DNA from: Candidatus Rifleibacteriota bacterium
GTDB taxonomy: Bacteria; Muiribacteriota; Ozemobacteria; Ozemobacterales; Ozemobacteraceae
Assembly (NCBI GenBank): GCA_015233155.1
Contig: JADFYG010000034.1
Coordinates: 2,866-64,035, forward strand
Reading direction: 5' to 3'
Length of the DNA: 61,170 bases
This document shows, piece by piece, positions 8,907 to 17,637 of the stretch. Under the pieces are notes generated by a model that saw only the letters and a list, made by a program, of their open reading frames with translations, made no database searches and was not told the DNA's origin. Every line of letters begins with the position of its first letter. Position 1 is the first letter of the stretch. The translations under genes were made by a program, and so were the position numbers.

Positions 8907-10730
8907 ATGAAACAATCCATGATTCGATCTTTCCTATCGATCACTCTTATCCTCGTGTGTGTTTGCCTGACTGCATCCACCGCATATGCGGGCAATTTGC
9001 TGGGTGACCTTTTTAAAGTTTATCAGACATATGAACAGGCCAACATGATGCTATGGCTGACCGGTGATGCCAAGGCTGAAAAACGGTTTGGCGAAGAGGT
9101 CAAATGGTTCATCAATCTGACCAATAAAAAATACAAGAATCCTGAAGCCAACCGCTGGGTGCATTCCGTCTTCGATCGTCTCAAGCCGCAGTTTCGCGAA
9201 CGAGGCTTCGATTATAATATTACTCTCCTTGAAGGGAAAGAAGTGAATGCCTTCGCGATTCCCGGCGGCAGCGTTTTTATCTTCAAGGGAATACTCGACT
9301 TCGTCAGCTCTGATGACGAGCTGGCGGCAGTTCTGGCGCATGAGCTGACGCATTCCGAAAAACGTCATTCCCTAAAGCAGCTTCGAATGAGCACCAGTTT
9401 TGAAATCCTTCTTCAGGCCGCGGTAAAGAATAAACGGGATCGCGAAACCTGGGGGCAGGTCGTTGGAGCGCTCACCGGCTTGCAGTTTACGCGTGAGCAT
9501 GAGGAGGAGGCGGATGCTATCGGTCAACGGAAGATGTTCGCGGCTGGTTTTGATCCGTCGGCCCAGGTGATGCTCTGGGAAAAATTCGTACAAAAATTTG
9601 GAAAAGGCGAGCAGGGCCTTTTGAAATATCTGGGCACTCATCCGCCTTCGATCGAGCGTGTAGCTGCCGCCAGAAAGCGGCTTGCGGAGTTCAAAGTCCC
9701 CGAAAAAAAGAGTTTCGCATTGTCCTACAATATTCTCTCTGACACACAGGAAAATCTGATCCAAAACGGTTCTTTCGAAACGGACATCAATAAAAAGGGA
9801 TACCCTGATACATGGGCAATGATAGAGGGAAAGTCCGGCACGACAACGGATATGCCATATTCCGGGAAGACCGCCCTGTTTCTGGATGCCGAGCAACCAA
9901 TGAGGCCGGTGCGCGTATGTTCCGAACTGATCAGCGTGGATCCAAAGGTCCCGTTGGTTCTTCGTGGCAAGGTTCGCTCGTATGATGGAACGCAAAAGGC
10001 ATCCGTGGGAGCCGAAGTGTATGATTCCAAAAAGCGATTGCGGGGCTTTGTCTGGCCGGTCATGTCAGCCGGCAAAGTAGGCACGAGCTGGACGGAGTTC
10101 ACCGGAAGTTTCAAGGGTGGCACGGAATCAGGAAAAAGCCTCCCTCCGGACACGGCGTTCATAAGGATTCTGCTGCAGAACGGACCGCTTTCGAAGGGAA
10201 ATGTATACTTCGATGATCTTACCCTTCAACATGAGGGAGCCAAAGGTGCAGACAATATTCTTGCGGAGGGGGATTTCGAGCACTCCGGCGAAAATGGTTT
10301 CCCCGCAGGAGTTACAGGAACACCGGGATTGGTTACGCGTGACCTCACCCGATGTAAAACCGGTTATGCTTCCGCTCATATCGCCGGAAATGCCGGAGGC
10401 GCCGAGACAATACTGGAGTTTGCAAAATTACCGCCGGAACGTTTCAAAGACGGGCAGGCATATCAGATTTCATGGCACTATTGCGGTTCAGCGGAAATAA
10501 AGGCACGCCTGGTCATCGAGATGCGTAATGAAGCCGGAAATGCTCTTACACGGCGGCTTGTCGATCATGAGTTCACGGCAAAGCCCAATCTGTGGGAAGC
10601 TAGTTCGACAAAATTCGAGTTCAAGCCGACGGATCAGGAAAAGCACGTCTTGAAATCCATTTGCGTGCGATTCACGGGAGCGATTCCGGCCGGTGCTTCG
10701 ATATGGGTCGATGGCGTGATTCTACGTTGA
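8907..10730 (+). CDS. Secreted M48-family metalloprotease with two C-terminal carbohydrate-binding-like modules
   Basis: I place the start at ATG 8907 (607 aa): AAGGAG lies 10 nt upstream, and a clean signal peptide (residues 1-30, ending ASTAYAG) begins there. The frame is open further upstream but that part looks non-coding. The M48 domain has the zinc motif H145-E-L-T-H149 (AAVLAHELTHSEKRH) and the third ligand E199 in EEEAD, as in BepA/LoiP-type periplasmic proteases. From about residue 285 there are two similar modules starting NLIQNGSFETD and NILAEGDFEHS, resembling CenC-type (CBM4/9-like) beta-sandwiches. A periplasmic or outer-membrane quality-control protease that also binds a glycan is the natural reading. 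Confidence 0.92.
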   Translation: MKQSMIRSFLSITLILVCVCLTASTAYAGNLLGDLFKVYQTYEQANMMLWLTGDAKAEKRFGEEVKWFINLTNKKYKNPEANRWVHSVFDRLKPQFRERGFDYNITLLEGKEVNAFAIPGGSVFIFKGILDFVSSDDELAAVLAHELTHSEKRHSLKQLRMSTSFEILLQAAVKNKRDRETWGQVVGALTGLQFTREHEEEADAIGQRKMFAAGFDPSAQVMLWEKFVQKFGKGEQGLLKYLGTHPPSIERVAAARKRLAEFKVPEKKSFALSYNILSDTQENLIQNGSFETDINKKGYPDTWAMIEGKSGTTTDMPYSGKTALFLDAEQPMRPVRVCSELISVDPKVPLVLRGKVRSYDGTQKASVGAEVYDSKKRLRGFVWPVMSAGKVGTSWTEFTGSFKGGTESGKSLPPDTAFIRILLQNGPLSKGNVYFDDLTLQHEGAKGADNILAEGDFEHSGENGFPAGVTGTPGLVTRDLTRCKTGYASAHIAGNAGGAETILEFAKLPPERFKDGQAYQISWHYCGSAEIKARLVIEMRNEAGNALTRRLVDHEFTAKPNLWEASSTKFEFKPTDQEKHVLKSICVRFTGAIPAGASIWVDGVILR

Positions 10731-10844
10731 TGTCCACAATCAAACCGCGATTTGCGATTTTGCTCTGCCGAAATTTGAAAACTCATGTTACTATACAGCA
10801 GCTCAATGAAATTTGTTTATGTATTCGGCCATAATTATCGTAGT

Positions 10845-10863
10845 GGCGGGTTTCAAACCCGCC
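10845..10863. repeat. Short perfect palindrome
   Basis: GGCGGGTTT and AAACCCGCC are separated by one base, in the gap between the protease and the next gene. A close imperfect relative lies at about 30159-30175 (GTGGGTTTGAAACCTAC). There is no U-tract, so it is not a standard terminator. It looks like a small dispersed repeat. Confidence 0.6.
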
Positions 10864-10967
10864 CTATAAAACAAAATTCAATACACCTGTGCATATAACC
10901 CTGGAAAAGTTCTTCAATCGTCACACATCTGCGAAATGCAGGAATGCATGCGGAAAGGCTTTAGGAC

Positions 10968-11399
10968 ATGGATAACAACGCAAACTCAGTTGAAAGTATC
11001 AAGACAACCTTGAAACTGATTCCAATTCTCAAAACGCAGTTCAATGTTAAGCGCAATGCCGACGAAGACGATCCCTTGCTATTCATCGGAGTCGCGGAGT
11101 CAAACCTGATAGACAAACTGCGTCCGGTGGTCGAAGTTCATTTTGGCGCCCCCTATAAGCCTGCCGGAGAAAGCGCTTTCTGGAAAAATTTGTTCGACAG
11201 TTTCGTTAAAAATATCGGCGGAATCAGAACGGAACAGACTCTTTTCAAAAAGGAGATCTCCCCCACCCTGGCTCTGTTTTGCGCGTTCTGGCCGTGGGGC
11301 TCGAATCCTGTGAACACATCGATTCGCATCGGCTTGCTGTGTGAATCAGAAGAGGAAGAACAAGCCCTGGCCAAAGAAGTGAAGGCCTTTTTCCGCTGA
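10968..11399 (+). CDS. Hypothetical protein
   Basis: 143 aa, not recognised. It is an alternating helix/strand soluble protein with no signal peptide. Visible segments are DDPLLFIGVAESNLIDKLRPVVEVHFG and a C-terminal acidic helix (CESEEEEQALAKEVKAFFR). It is a single gene with a 237-bp leader containing the short palindrome, and it runs convergent (17 nt) to vapC. The amino-acid use is that of a normal protein, so I believe it is expressed, but no function can be given. Confidence 0.7.
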   Translation: MDNNANSVESIKTTLKLIPILKTQFNVKRNADEDDPLLFIGVAESNLIDKLRPVVEVHFGAPYKPAGESAFWKNLFDSFVKNIGGIRTEQTLFKKEISPTLALFCAFWPWGSNPVNTSIRIGLLCESEEEEQALAKEVKAFFR

Positions 11400-11416
11400 G
11401 CGACAGAACCGGCAAG

Positions 11417-11824
11417 TTATTTATTGCACCAGTTTTCCAATCGAAGACCCCGGACTCTCGAAAACTCTCGAACGTTATTAGAAACCAAGGTTGCATCGAG
11501 CGATAAGGCATGACCGGCAATCATGCAATCCATGTTACCGATTGGCTGGCCCCTTCTTTCAAGTTCGGCCTTGATCCTCCCGTAGCATTCCGCCGCCGGT
11601 TTATCAAAAGACAATATTTCCAGAGATCTGAATAGCTTTTGCAGAGCCTGTTTATTCTTTACAACAGATGCGCTCTTATTTACGCCATATTCAAGTTCCG
11701 CCTGGGTTATCGTTGAAATCGAAACAGACCCTGGCTCGCATTCTATCAGTCTGGCCAAAACCTCTTCAGGCTTCTTCTTAATCAGATATATGCATATGTT
11801 TGTATCCAAAACAAATTTCTTCAT
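11417..11824 (-). CDS. vapC: VapC-like PIN-domain toxin ribonuclease
   Basis: 135 aa with the PIN acidic residues D7 (VLDTN), E43 (QAELEYG) and D99 ([12 protein letters not shown]), and the C-terminal [14 protein letters not shown] typical of VapC. VapC toxins are Mg2+-dependent RNases that cut tRNA or rRNA. Its ATG overlaps the antitoxin stop by ATGA (11821-11824), the usual coupling that keeps toxin below antitoxin. All catalytic positions seem intact, so the module is probably active. Confidence 0.93.
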   Translation of the reverse strand: MKKFVLDTNICIYLIKKKPEEVLARLIECEPGSVSISTITQAELEYGVNKSASVVKNKQALQKLFRSLEILSFDKPAAECYGRIKAELERRGQPIGNMDCMIAGHALSLDATLVSNNVREFSRVRGLRLENWCNK

Positions 11825-12057
11825 TCTTCGAACATTCCCTCACGCTCCTGACACTCTTGATCACGAGGGCTATCGAATACATCGCTGGAGAATTCGCTCA
11901 ACCCCTCCAGAAAAGGTTCCCAAATGCGATCCTTCGGAATGAGCAGAATAACGTTGCCCTCCCGCTTAATAAAAACCTCATCTCCGCTGAATCGATACTC
12001 TTTTGGCAAGCGCACAGCCTGACTTTGCCCATTTTTAAACAACTTCGCTGACTGCAT
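11821..12057 (-). CDS. vapB: VapB-like antitoxin (AbrB/SpoVT DNA-binding fold)
   Basis: 78 aa from ATG 12057, chosen because GGAGG sits 9 nt upstream. A longer frame would have to run through that ribosome site. The N-terminal swapped-hairpin DNA-binding domain is [20 protein letters not shown]...[15 protein letters not shown]. The acidic C-terminal tail (about 45-78) should wrap the toxin. With VapC it should bind its own promoter, and a candidate operator lies 31-53 bp upstream of the start. Confidence 0.92.
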   Translation of the reverse strand: MQSAKLFKNGQSQAVRLPKEYRFSGDEVFIKREGNVILLIPKDRIWEPFLEGLSEFSSDVFDSPRDQECQEREGMFEE

Positions 12058-12087
12058 TTTGAATGCCTCCTGTCCCAAAACACCGAT

Positions 12088-12110
12088 AATATATACTCAA
12101 AATATATATT
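12088..12110. promoter_or_regulatory. Candidate vapBC operator
   Basis: A perfect 8-bp inverted repeat, AATATATA and TATATATT, with a 7-nt spacer lies upstream of vapB in an AT-rich promoter region. VapBC complexes normally autorepress through such inverted repeats, so this is the likely site. The assignment is inference from position and symmetry. Confidence 0.5.
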
Positions 12111-12277
12111 CACTATGAATATCTGTCAATAATTCTCTGACAAATGCATGGTCATATAATTTTTTCCATGAGAATCGTTGAACAGCCAATTTCAATTCAG
12201 ATGGCGGCGCGACCGGCGGTCGTGACCTCACATCTGTCGAGAATTAAACGATTCTGTGGCAAATGGCGGTTTTTCGA

Positions 12278-13384
12278 TCAGGCAAAAAACAGTTCTATAG
12301 AGCGCAAAATGCGTTGCGACGCCTGTCCATCACCATATGGATTTTCTTTTCCGGTCATGGCTGCGTAGGCGGCAGGGTCGGTCAACAAACGGATAGCCTC
12401 GTTGTAGATCAACTCAGGATCAGTACCGACGAGCTTAAGCGCACCGCTTTCGACTCCCTCGGGGCGTTCCGTTGTTTCGCGCAGCACAAGTACCGGCTTT
12501 TTGAGCGAAGGTGCTTCTTCCTGAACGCCGCCTGAATCCGATAAAATCAGTGTCGCCCGTTTCATGGCGTGCAAAAAATCGAGATAGCCAAGCGGAGTTG
12601 TCAGCAGGATGCGCGGGTGATGATCAAGCATGGAGGCAACTTCATTGCGCACATTCGGATTAGGGTGTACGGGCAGCAGCAGCTTCAGATCAGGAGCGGA
12701 GTCGACGATCTCACGCAGTGCGCGGAAAACTCGTCTGTGGGGTTCGCCGAAACTTTCCCGTCTATGCGTTGTAACCAGAATCAGTCGGTGATTTCCGCCC
12801 AAAGCCGGCCAAATTTCGGGTGAAGGCTCGTGCGGCATCTCTAATGCCCAGAACAGCGCATCAATGACTGTATTGCCCGTGACGTGAATGTTCTTCGCCG
12901 CAACCCCCATGGCAAGCAGGTTTTTTCGAGCCCGCTCCGTCGGCGGAAAATGCAGATCACATAAACTGCCGACAAGGCGTCGGTTCATCTCTTCGGGGTA
13001 TGGGCTGAACTTGTCGTTCGTGCGCAGTCCCGCTTCGATATGTGCAACAGGCGTCTTTGTATAATAGCCGGCAAGTGCACCCATGAAAGCCGTCGTCGTG
13101 TCGCCTTGTACAAGAATCATATCGAATCGATCGCGTTCAAACACGGGCGCAAACCGCTCCAGAATGCGCGCTGAAACTGTAAATAATGACTGATTGGGCT
13201 CCATGACCGCAAGATCGATATCCGGACGCAAACCAAAAACGGCCAGCATGTCCTCGGCCATCTCGCGATGCTGGCCGGTATGCAGCAACGTCGTAGCATG
13301 GCCCGCCGCTCGCGCAGCACGAATAACCGGAGCCATCTTTATTACTTCAGGACGCGTACCGAGAACAAACAATAGTTTTTTCAC
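12278..13384 (-). CDS. wecB: UDP-N-acetylglucosamine 2-epimerase (non-hydrolysing)
   Basis: About 368 aa. It interconverts UDP-GlcNAc and UDP-ManNAc for surface polysaccharides. Family marks are the N-terminal LLFVLGTRPEVIKMAPVI, LVQGDTTTAFMGALAGYY, HIEAGLRT, GSLCDLHFPPTERARKNL and the C-terminal ILSDSGGVQEEAP. The length is normal. Two GTG codons (13393 and 13384) can start the frame. I prefer 13384 because GGTGA lies about 5 nt upstream. No other nucleotide-sugar genes are adjacent, so it is a stand-alone gene here. Confidence 0.95.
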   Translation of the reverse strand: MKKLLFVLGTRPEVIKMAPVIRAARAAGHATTLLHTGQHREMAEDMLAVFGLRPDIDLAVMEPNQSLFTVSARILERFAPVFERDRFDMILVQGDTTTAFMGALAGYYTKTPVAHIEAGLRTNDKFSPYPEEMNRRLVGSLCDLHFPPTERARKNLLAMGVAAKNIHVTGNTVIDALFWALEMPHEPSPEIWPALGGNHRLILVTTHRRESFGEPHRRVFRALREIVDSAPDLKLLLPVHPNPNVRNEVASMLDHHPRILLTTPLGYLDFLHAMKRATLILSDSGGVQEEAPSLKKPVLVLRETTERPEGVESGALKLVGTDPELIYNEAIRLLTDPAAYAAMTGKENPYGDGQASQRILRSIELFFA

Positions 13385-13475
13385 GACAATCACCGTATTA
13401 ATTATATCTTTCAGGCGTTTGGAAAACGCATTATACTACGATTTTGCTACTGTCACGATTGATTAGAAACGGTAG

Positions 13476-13635
13476 CAGGGCAAACGCATTAAAAGTTCTG
13501 TGGTAGGGCGCGACCGCCGGGCGCGCCGCTTTGCGCTTCGGCGTGCCCGGCGGTCACGCCGCCCTACCATATCATAGTTACAGTGTCGAGAGCCCTGTTA
13601 TAGACCATTCCTGAGTTTTTAATGCGTTTGCCCTG
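13476..13635. mobile_element. MITE-like element, intact copy with target-site duplication
   Basis: A 160-bp non-coding element. Its ends are inverted repeats (CAGGGCAAACGCATTAAAA on the left, its complement on the right at 13617-13635). Inside is a strongly palindromic GC-rich core (13503-13567) beginning GTAGGGCGCGACCGCCGGGC and ending CGCCCTAC. It is flanked on both sides by GAAACGGTAG (13466-13475 and 13636-13645), a perfect 10-bp target duplication. There is no coding capacity, so it must have been moved by a transposase encoded elsewhere. Confidence 0.85.
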
Positions 13636-14032
13636 GAAACGGTAGTGCGGTCCCTGGTCGCAAATCCCGAGCCAGAGGGCCGCACACTTTTTAGGTGGCT
13701 TTGGGTGGCTTCGGCGAACGCCCGCCGACTACGGTTGAATGGCGCAAAGACGGCGGGGCGACCGCTCCGGGAGAAGGCAAGCGGCCCGCCAACCCGTACC
13801 GTCCCTGGACACGGCTTGCCACGCCGATTGCGCCCGTTCGCTTCCCGGCCAAGGCGCCTTGGCCGGAAGATCACCCCGCCTGCCGCCCTCTTGGCACTTC
13901 GGGCACACTCTTCCTGGAGCGGCAGCGTCTGGCGATAGCCTGCTTCGGAAATTCCGGCGACTCATTCCTACAGGATGCTTGTAATTACACTACAATACTT
14001 AAATTGATAGGGGCTTCAATTAGTCGGGGAAA
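13636..14032. other. GC-rich intergenic segment, no gene seen
   Basis: About 400 bp between the MITE and the pseudopilin-like gene. It contains a hairpin at 13645-13685 (GTGCGG...CCGCAC arms) and a palindrome near 13850-13867 (GGCCAAGGCGCCTTGGCC). Several overlapping frames on both strands give Arg/Pro/Gly-rich translations of the kind GC-rich non-coding DNA produces. No start with a ribosome site and no family was found. It may be decayed mobile DNA. Confidence 0.5.
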
Positions 14033-14446
14033 CTATCTAATAGCTGTGCCATGAACAGGACAAACTATTTTAAAATCTCCGGTCTCGAAGGAGCCGGAAC
14101 TCGTATAAATACAGCCTATGCTTGGAAACCCGGGGCGCTCAGTAAGATATTTGCCGGAGAGCAACAATATTTCTTCGGCAGGCCCATACCGCTCCATCAT
14201 TACCGACTGATCCATATTATACATCTCTATAGCAGCCTCAACACGTCGTCTACTGGAATAGCAAAAAGATGCAGTTGAGTCCTCATGTACCGGGCGAGTA
14301 TTCGGTATGATTATTGCAAGAAGCACCAATAATCCGATGAACATGCAACCGGCAGTCCAAAAAGATAAACCACGTTTATCCTTGGAAGACTCATCTTTTT
14401 CCCGCCAGGCGAAGGATTTGCGGCCTGTGTCCTTTGCATTATAAAT
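14033..14446 (-). CDS. Pseudopilin-like membrane protein with C-terminal Cys/His knuckle
   Basis: About 137 aa if started at ATT 14446, which stands 5 nt after a perfect AGGAGG. The first in-frame ATG (14344) is inside the membrane segment. The frame gives a charged N-terminus (SFAWREKDESSKDKRG), one membrane helix (about 28-50) and a globular part with RRRVEAAIEMYNMD and a terminal C-IYTSSGS...VCPVHG. That arrangement (helix with an EMYNMD-like segment, then a CxVHG end) is what I know from short type II secretion/pilin-like proteins of uncultured phyla. No class III prepilin cleavage site is visible. Either a rare ATT start is used or the start has decayed. Confidence 0.6.
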   Translation of the reverse strand: MYNAKDTGRKSFAWREKDESSKDKRGLSFWTAGCMFIGLLVLLAIIIPNTRPVHEDSTASFCYSSRRRVEAAIEMYNMDQSVMMERYGPAEEILLLSGKYLTERPGFPSIGCIYTSSGSFETGDFKIVCPVHGTAIR

Positions 14447-14493
14447 GAGTGCCTCCTGGAAAAAAGGATTTTATTTAAGCCAGAGTATACCAT

Positions 14494-14813
14494 CTGATGG
14501 TTGCAGTCGAGCTTTTCACGGGCTGATAATATATTTATACTTTCTGGAGGGCACTATTACATGGGATAATGTGGTCCTCTACGGAGGCCGATAAAACCTT
14601 GCGCAGTTGAAGGCCCTTCCGATTAACCTGATTCCTCGACGGAAAACGGCGTAGTCAACTTTTGTTTAGCGGCTCTTCGCGGTATCCGGTTGATCCCTTA
14701 AATATAAGTTTCAAAGGAAAATCGACACCAGTTTCATTTCGATGTTCTTGCATCATTGTAAGAAATGATTATTGGAAAGATAAATAAGGTTTGAAGGGTT
14801 ATTCAATTCTATA
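14494..14813. other. Intergenic region, nothing recognised
   Basis: 320 bp between the pseudopilin-like gene and the ftsH-linked membrane protein. No frame, tRNA, repeat copy or strong terminator could be supported. Confidence 0.5.
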
Positions 14814-15134
14814 TTATGGCAATGCTAAAAACACGATAAGCATAATCACATAAATATAACCAAGTATTTTCCTTGTATTATTGCCAGGATTTATCCATAA
14901 CAACGCAACCATAAAACCTGACAATAATATTGCCGAAAGAATTGGATACCCACACTTGGCAAAAGGCTGCCAAATTAAAGCTGCTGGAGCGAAAAGATAC
15001 CAAACCCAAAAAATTCCCGTCCTGTCGCCAGTGATAACAAGTTGTATCAGGATCAACACAGCAAAAATGATCCATTTCCAGATTGTTGCAGAACCTGTCG
15101 AAAGAGCAGGCACGTCCGTCAAAACGGGCCTCAT
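14814..15134 (-). CDS. Small hypothetical membrane protein
   Basis: 106 aa beginning 5 nt after the ftsH stop on the same strand, so probably cotranscribed. Three or four hydrophobic segments are visible (about 17-36, 42-57, 60-78 and 88-106, with WKWIIFAVLILIQLVI and ILGYIYVIMLIVFLALP). No family was recognised. It might be an FtsH substrate or partner, but the only support is the gene order. Confidence 0.55.
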   Translation of the reverse strand: MRPVLTDVPALSTGSATIWKWIIFAVLILIQLVITGDRTGIFWVWYLFAPAALIWQPFAKCGYPILSAILLSGFMVALLWINPGNNTRKILGYIYVIMLIVFLALP

Positions 15135-15139
15135 AAAGA

Positions 15140-17104
15140 TCAGGTGCCGGACGCTACCGGTTCTTCAAGGGGAAGCTTGGTCTCCGTCTCAGAAACATTC
15201 CCGCTCTGGGGAGGCTGCTTCTGTTGCGGCTGCTCCGGAGGAAGCAGGGGGGGCAACTCTTTCCCCGCCAGAACATCATTCAACTCGGCCCCGCTTATCG
15301 TCTCCCGATCGATCAGAACCTGGGAAAGGCGATCCATGTCGGCACGGCGCTCCGTAAGGATTGCTTTGGCTTTGGCATAGGCCTCGTCGATCAATCTGCG
15401 AATCTCGTAGTCGATCTTTTTCGCCATATCTTCTGATAAATCGCGGCGGCGGCCAATATCCCGACCGAGGAAAACAGCGTGGTCATCGTCGCTGAGCGAA
15501 ACCGGCCCGATCTCGTCACTCATTCCCAACTCGCAAATCATCTTGCGGGCGGTCTTGGTCGCGCGATCGATGTCGTTCTTGGCTCCGGAGGTAATTTCGT
15601 TGAAAACCAGTTCTTCAGCAATACGCCCGCCGAGGAGAATGCAAAGCTGATTGAAGAGATGCGTGCGCGAAACAGTCAGCCTGTCTTCGAGCGGAAGCTG
15701 CATCGTAAGGCCCAGAGCCATGCCCCGCGGAATAATCGTCACTTTGTGAACCGGATCGGTACCGGGCAAAACCGTCGCGACCAGCGCGTGGCCGATCTCG
15801 TGAACCGCCGTGATCTTCTTTTCTTTCTCCGCGATGATCCGGCTCTTGCGCTCGGAACCCGCGATAACACGATCAATCGAGGCTTCGAAATCATTCATGA
15901 TAACGATCTTGCGACACATTCTGGCAGCCAGAATAGCCGCTTCATTCGCAAGGTTCGCAAGGTCCGCTCCCACGAAGCCGGGTGTGCGTCGCGCCAGAAC
16001 ACTTATATTCACATCATCGGCGATGGGTTTGTCGCGCAGATGAATCTTGAGAATTTCTTCCCGGCCAATCAGGTCGGGTTGATCGACGACAATACGGCGA
16101 TCGAAACGCCCCGGACGCAACAACGCCGGATCAAGAACATCAGGCCGATTTGTAGCGGCAACCAGAATGATGCCCTTCGTATTGTCAAAGCCATCCATCT
16201 CGACCAGAAGCTGATTCAGCGTCTGCTCACGCTCATCATGACCGCCACCGAGACCGGCGCCACGCTGACGGCCAACCGCATCGATTTCATCCATGAATAT
16301 GATGCATGGTGCATTTTTGCGCGCCTGTTCGAAGAGATCGCGAACGCGGGACGCGCCCACTCCGACGAACATTTCGACAAATTCGGAACCAGAAATGTTG
16401 AAGAAGGGAACGTTCGCCTCGCCGGCCACCGCACGCGCAAGCAACGTTTTCCCCGTGCCCGGAGGCCCGTAAAGCAAGACACCACGTGGAATTTTTGCGC
16501 CAAGATCAGTGAATTTCGTCGGGCATTTCAAAAACTCGACGACTTCCTCCAGATCCTGTTTGGCTTCGTGAACGCCCGCAACATCCTTGAATGAGACTTT
16601 TTTCTCAGCCGTGTCAACCATGCGGGCACGACTCTTGCCAAAACTCAGTGCCTTAGCCCCGCCACCCTGCATTTTCTGGAGAATATATACCCATGCTCCG
16701 ATCAACAGCAGAAAGGGGAACCAGTTGATAAGCAGATTCAGCCACCACGACATCTGAGCCGGCGGTTCCGCCTCGATGGTAAGGCTCTTGTTCTTGACAC
16801 TGCTTGTACGCAATATCTCCATCAGACCGGTGTCTTCCGGGGCGATGGTCTGATAATAAACCTGCTCTCTCTCATTACCTATGACTTTATCGCTCCCCAT
16901 CAGACCAGTTATCTCCCGGTCATTGATGTGAACGCTTTGAATGCGTCTTCCCTTATCCGGATTCTGCAAACGGTCCAGAAAATCCGAATACTTCAGTTTC
17001 TCGACCTTTTTAGCACTGGTGACATTCGAAAATGCCGCCAGACATATGATGAGAAACAGCACGTATAGTGCCACATTCTTCATTTTGTTGGGTTGTTCCT
17101 TCAT
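15140..17104 (-). CDS. ftsH: ATP-dependent zinc metalloprotease FtsH
   Basis: 654 aa with the full FtsH plan: an N-terminal membrane helix (about 10-30), a periplasmic domain, a second helix (about 120-143), an AAA+ domain with Walker A GPPGTGKT (213-220), Walker B IIFMDEID (268-275) and the second region of homology ([20 protein letters not shown]), then an M41 protease domain with H435-E-I-G-H439 and the third ligand aspartate in [12 protein letters not shown]. The zinc motif reads HEIGH where most members have HEAGH, and catalytic residues are kept. It degrades membrane and regulatory proteins at the inner membrane. The C-terminus is Pro/Gln-rich (about 620-654). An AGGA site lies 11 nt upstream of the chosen ATG. 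Confidence 0.97.
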   Translation of the reverse strand: MKEQPNKMKNVALYVLFLIICLAAFSNVTSAKKVEKLKYSDFLDRLQNPDKGRRIQSVHINDREITGLMGSDKVIGNEREQVYYQTIAPEDTGLMEILRTSSVKNKSLTIEAEPPAQMSWWLNLLINWFPFLLLIGAWVYILQKMQGGGAKALSFGKSRARMVDTAEKKVSFKDVAGVHEAKQDLEEVVEFLKCPTKFTDLGAKIPRGVLLYGPPGTGKTLLARAVAGEANVPFFNISGSEFVEMFVGVGASRVRDLFEQARKNAPCIIFMDEIDAVGRQRGAGLGGGHDEREQTLNQLLVEMDGFDNTKGIILVAATNRPDVLDPALLRPGRFDRRIVVDQPDLIGREEILKIHLRDKPIADDVNISVLARRTPGFVGADLANLANEAAILAARMCRKIVIMNDFEASIDRVIAGSERKSRIIAEKEKKITAVHEIGHALVATVLPGTDPVHKVTIIPRGMALGLTMQLPLEDRLTVSRTHLFNQLCILLGGRIAEELVFNEITSGAKNDIDRATKTARKMICELGMSDEIGPVSLSDDDHAVFLGRDIGRRRDLSEDMAKKIDYEIRRLIDEAYAKAKAILTERRADMDRLSQVLIDRETISGAELNDVLAGKELPPLLPPEQPQQKQPPQSGNVSETETKLPLEEPVASGT

Positions 17105-17196
17105 ATAACATATATCCTGGGACAGACAAGATAGGCCTTCAAGCCAGCTAGACTGATTATATTAACACATCCGCTCAGGGCATTCAATATCGTAGT

Positions 17197-17580
17197 CAGG
17201 ACAAACGCATTATAAGTTCTGTGGTAGGGCACGACCGCCGAAGCTGTGAAAAAATATACTCTGGTAATTCCGGTCGGGGAAATTCGCTCCAGGACAACGC
17301 TTCGCTGTCTCGAAATGGTTGCTGAGGACCTCCCCTCGAAGGCTTGCCAGAACCCCTTAGAATCGCCTTCCTGGCGATCTGCGGGGTGCCGGCCCATCGT
17401 GGGCCGGCATGGCAAGTCTTCGGGTTCGGTCTCAGACCATTTCGGACAGCTTCGCTACAGTCCTTCCGCGAACTTCCCCGACCTTGTTTTCATAAATATT
17501 GCTAACCTGATTTTTTTCGAATGGCCATTTATTCACACCTTCAGCGGTCGCGCCCTGGAACTCTGAATGCATTTGTCCTG
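17197..17580. mobile_element. MITE-like element, long copy carrying a 212-bp foldback
   Basis: 384 bp upstream of ftsH. The left end CAGGACAAACGCATTATAA and right end GAATGCATTTGTCCTG are diverged versions of the terminal repeats of the copy at 13476-13635, followed inside by GTAGGGCACGACCGCCG and closed by GCGGTCGCGCCCT. The usual short core has been replaced by a large imperfect inverted repeat, 17272-17483. Its outer arms start GGTCGGGGAA and end TTCCCCGACC, and it has a perfect inner hairpin GCCGGCCCA-TCG-TGGGCCGGC. No target duplication is visible. Confidence 0.7.
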
Positions 17581-17637
17581 CGATAATACGCATGACTTGG
17601 AATGCCTTTAAAATCATGTTATTATCGGTCCGTCTGT

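Noticed and set aside
13476..13500. CAGGGCAAACGCATT resembles the start of a GEMM (c-di-GMP-I) riboswitch
   Set aside because: The rest of the aptamer (GACGCAAAGCC and the P3 stem) is absent, and the string recurs as an inverted terminal repeat of mobile elements.
13578..13984. Several overlapping GC-rich frames of 78-119 aa
   Set aside because: Arg/Pro/Gly-rich translations of a palindromic GC-rich segment, mutually overlapping, with no ribosome sites.
15479..16594. 371-aa plus-strand frame opposite ftsH
   Set aside because: The minus-strand frame is a complete FtsH with all motifs. The antisense frame is a compositional shadow.
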